Below, in pieces: positions 63,397 to 64,000 of a stretch of 64,000 nucleotides of DNA. Origin of the DNA: Pseudomonas mandelii (GTDB lineage: Bacteria; Pseudomonadota; Gammaproteobacteria; Pseudomonadales; Pseudomonadaceae); contig NZ_LT629796.1 of assembly GCF_900106065.1 (NCBI RefSeq), forward strand, positions 1,958,001 through 2,022,000. The letters run 5' to 3'. The notes beneath the pieces were generated by a model that saw nothing but the letters and a program-made list of their open reading frames with translations, was not told the origin of the DNA and made no database searches. Numbering within the stretch: the stretch's first letter is position 1; every line of letters starts with the position of its first letter. Made by a program: the position numbers and the translations under genes.

Positions 63397-64000
63397 TCAA
63401 TTCATCCCGGGTAGCTGGACCCTGGGCTTCACGTCGTTCTGCACAACGGATGCCAACGGTGCGACCACTCCCTGGCTCTTGAGCAACTCGCCCATGGTCG
63501 CCTTGATTCGGTATTGAGTAAATAACTGAATGTTCTTGATCTCGGCCAGGCGACGGGAAGCGGTGAACAGTTCGTTTTCACTGTCGAGCAGGTCGAGCAG
63601 GGTGCGCTCGCCCAGGCTGAACTGCTTCTGGTACGCGGTGCGCACGCTTGTGCTGTGATCGACATATTGCTGGGCGATCGGCACTTGGGCGTTGGCGTTG
63701 TTCAACGCGTTCCAGGCCAGGCCCAGTTCTTCATTCAATACGCGCAGGGCGTTATTGCGGATATCCAGCGCCTGGTTGGACAGGTAGGACTTGGACTCCA
63801 GATCCGCCTTGTTGCTGCCGCCGGCATACAGATTGAAGCGCATGCGCAACATCGCCTGCCATTCGTTGCTGTGGCCGTTCTGACCGTCGAGATCGTTGTC
63901 GGCGGAGCGACCCAGTTCGGCATCGAAGCGCGGGTAGAAGGACGATTTGGCGGCGTCGTACTGTTTTTCGGCCGCAGCGATGTCGGACTCGGCCGAACGC
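63397..64000 (-). CDS. lapE: Type I secretion outer-membrane channel LapE (TolC family), 3' part
   Basis: The frame stays open from the right edge of the window to the stop at 63397, so the N-terminal part is outside. About 200 residues are visible, starting RSAESDIAAAEKQYDAAKSS and continuing to the TolC-type coiled coil (LNEELGLAWNALNNANAQVP, then SLGERTLLDLLDSENELFTA). It is followed 27 bases later by lapB. The lapA adhesin gene is expected beyond the window edge, by analogy with P. fluorescens. Confidence 0.88.
   Translation of the reverse strand, partial: RSAESDIAAAEKQYDAAKSSFYPRFDAELGRSADNDLDGQNGHSNEWQAMLRMRFNLYAGGSNKADLESKSYLSNQALDIRNNALRVLNEELGLAWNALNNANAQVPIAQQYVDHSTSVRTAYQKQFSLGERTLLDLLDSENELFTASRRLAEIKNIQLFTQYRIKATMGELLKSQGVVAPLASVVQNDVKPRVQLPGMN

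Overview
The window is high-GC gammaproteobacterial DNA that reads as a Pseudomonas of the P. fluorescens group. The support is the gene order cysA-cysW-cysT-sbp-oscA-pipA-desA (the order of the P. aeruginosa PA0280-PA0286 block), the gabD-gabT pair, a LapE/LapB/LapC-type secretion system, and many REP palindromes with the core GCGGGCAAGCC or GAGCAGGCTCGCTCC. The species is an inference; there is no rRNA in the window.

Layout. 1-2.9 kb: AraC regulator, a receiver-only response regulator, a Crp/Fnr regulator and an Mpo1-like membrane oxygenase. 3-7 kb: sulfate uptake (oscA, sbp, cysT, cysW, cysA). 7.2-13 kb: c-di-GMP and lipid genes (PAS-GGDEF-EAL, DesA desaturase, PAS-GGDEF, receiver-HDOD). 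13-16 kb: gabT and gabD. 16.4 kb: tRNA-Arg(CCG), followed by a two-gene cassette of very small proteins. 17-20 kb: an ECF sigma, anti-sigma and VWA-lipoprotein operon. 20-24.8 kb: a Raf-kinase-inhibitor-like protein, a Rieske/flavin reductase, a YdgA-like protein and an unknown membrane protein. 24.8-29.9 kb: an overlapping MarR-FUSC-DUF1656-HlyD-OprM operon. 30-32.6 kb: small proteins, YbaK, NfeD-like and slipin. 54.4-59.6 kb: an EmrAB/NodT-like efflux operon with a LysR gene. 59.8-64 kb: lapC, lapB and the 3' part of lapE.

The most unusual region is 32.7-53.4 kb. A 2730-residue exported repeat protein carries an N-terminal LEPRMLFDGA motif, a DUF4347 domain with a His-Gly/Cys pair (its only Cys), a beta-helix-like and Gly-rich segment, 19 Ig-like repeats of 102 residues, and no RTX repeats. 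It is encoded with a TolC-type lipoprotein, an APS kinase, an Asp/Asn beta-hydroxylase-like protein, two PAPS sulfotransferases and a GT39-type membrane glycosyltransferase. Close by are a tail-collar (MdpB-like) protein, a DUF6916-like protein and an operon of three adaptors: HlyD, GAF-HlyD, and an M50 protease fused to HlyD. I read this as a dedicated export and modification system for a giant surface protein. Sulfation and hydroxylation of the repeat protein are hypotheses.

The sulfate uptake genes, the APS kinase and the sulfotransferases could form one sulfur-to-PAPS-to-surface-sulfation route. The c-di-GMP enzymes and the Lap-type exporter point to surface attachment as a second theme. 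Four TolC-family outer-membrane factors and six HlyD-type adaptors lie in 64 kb.
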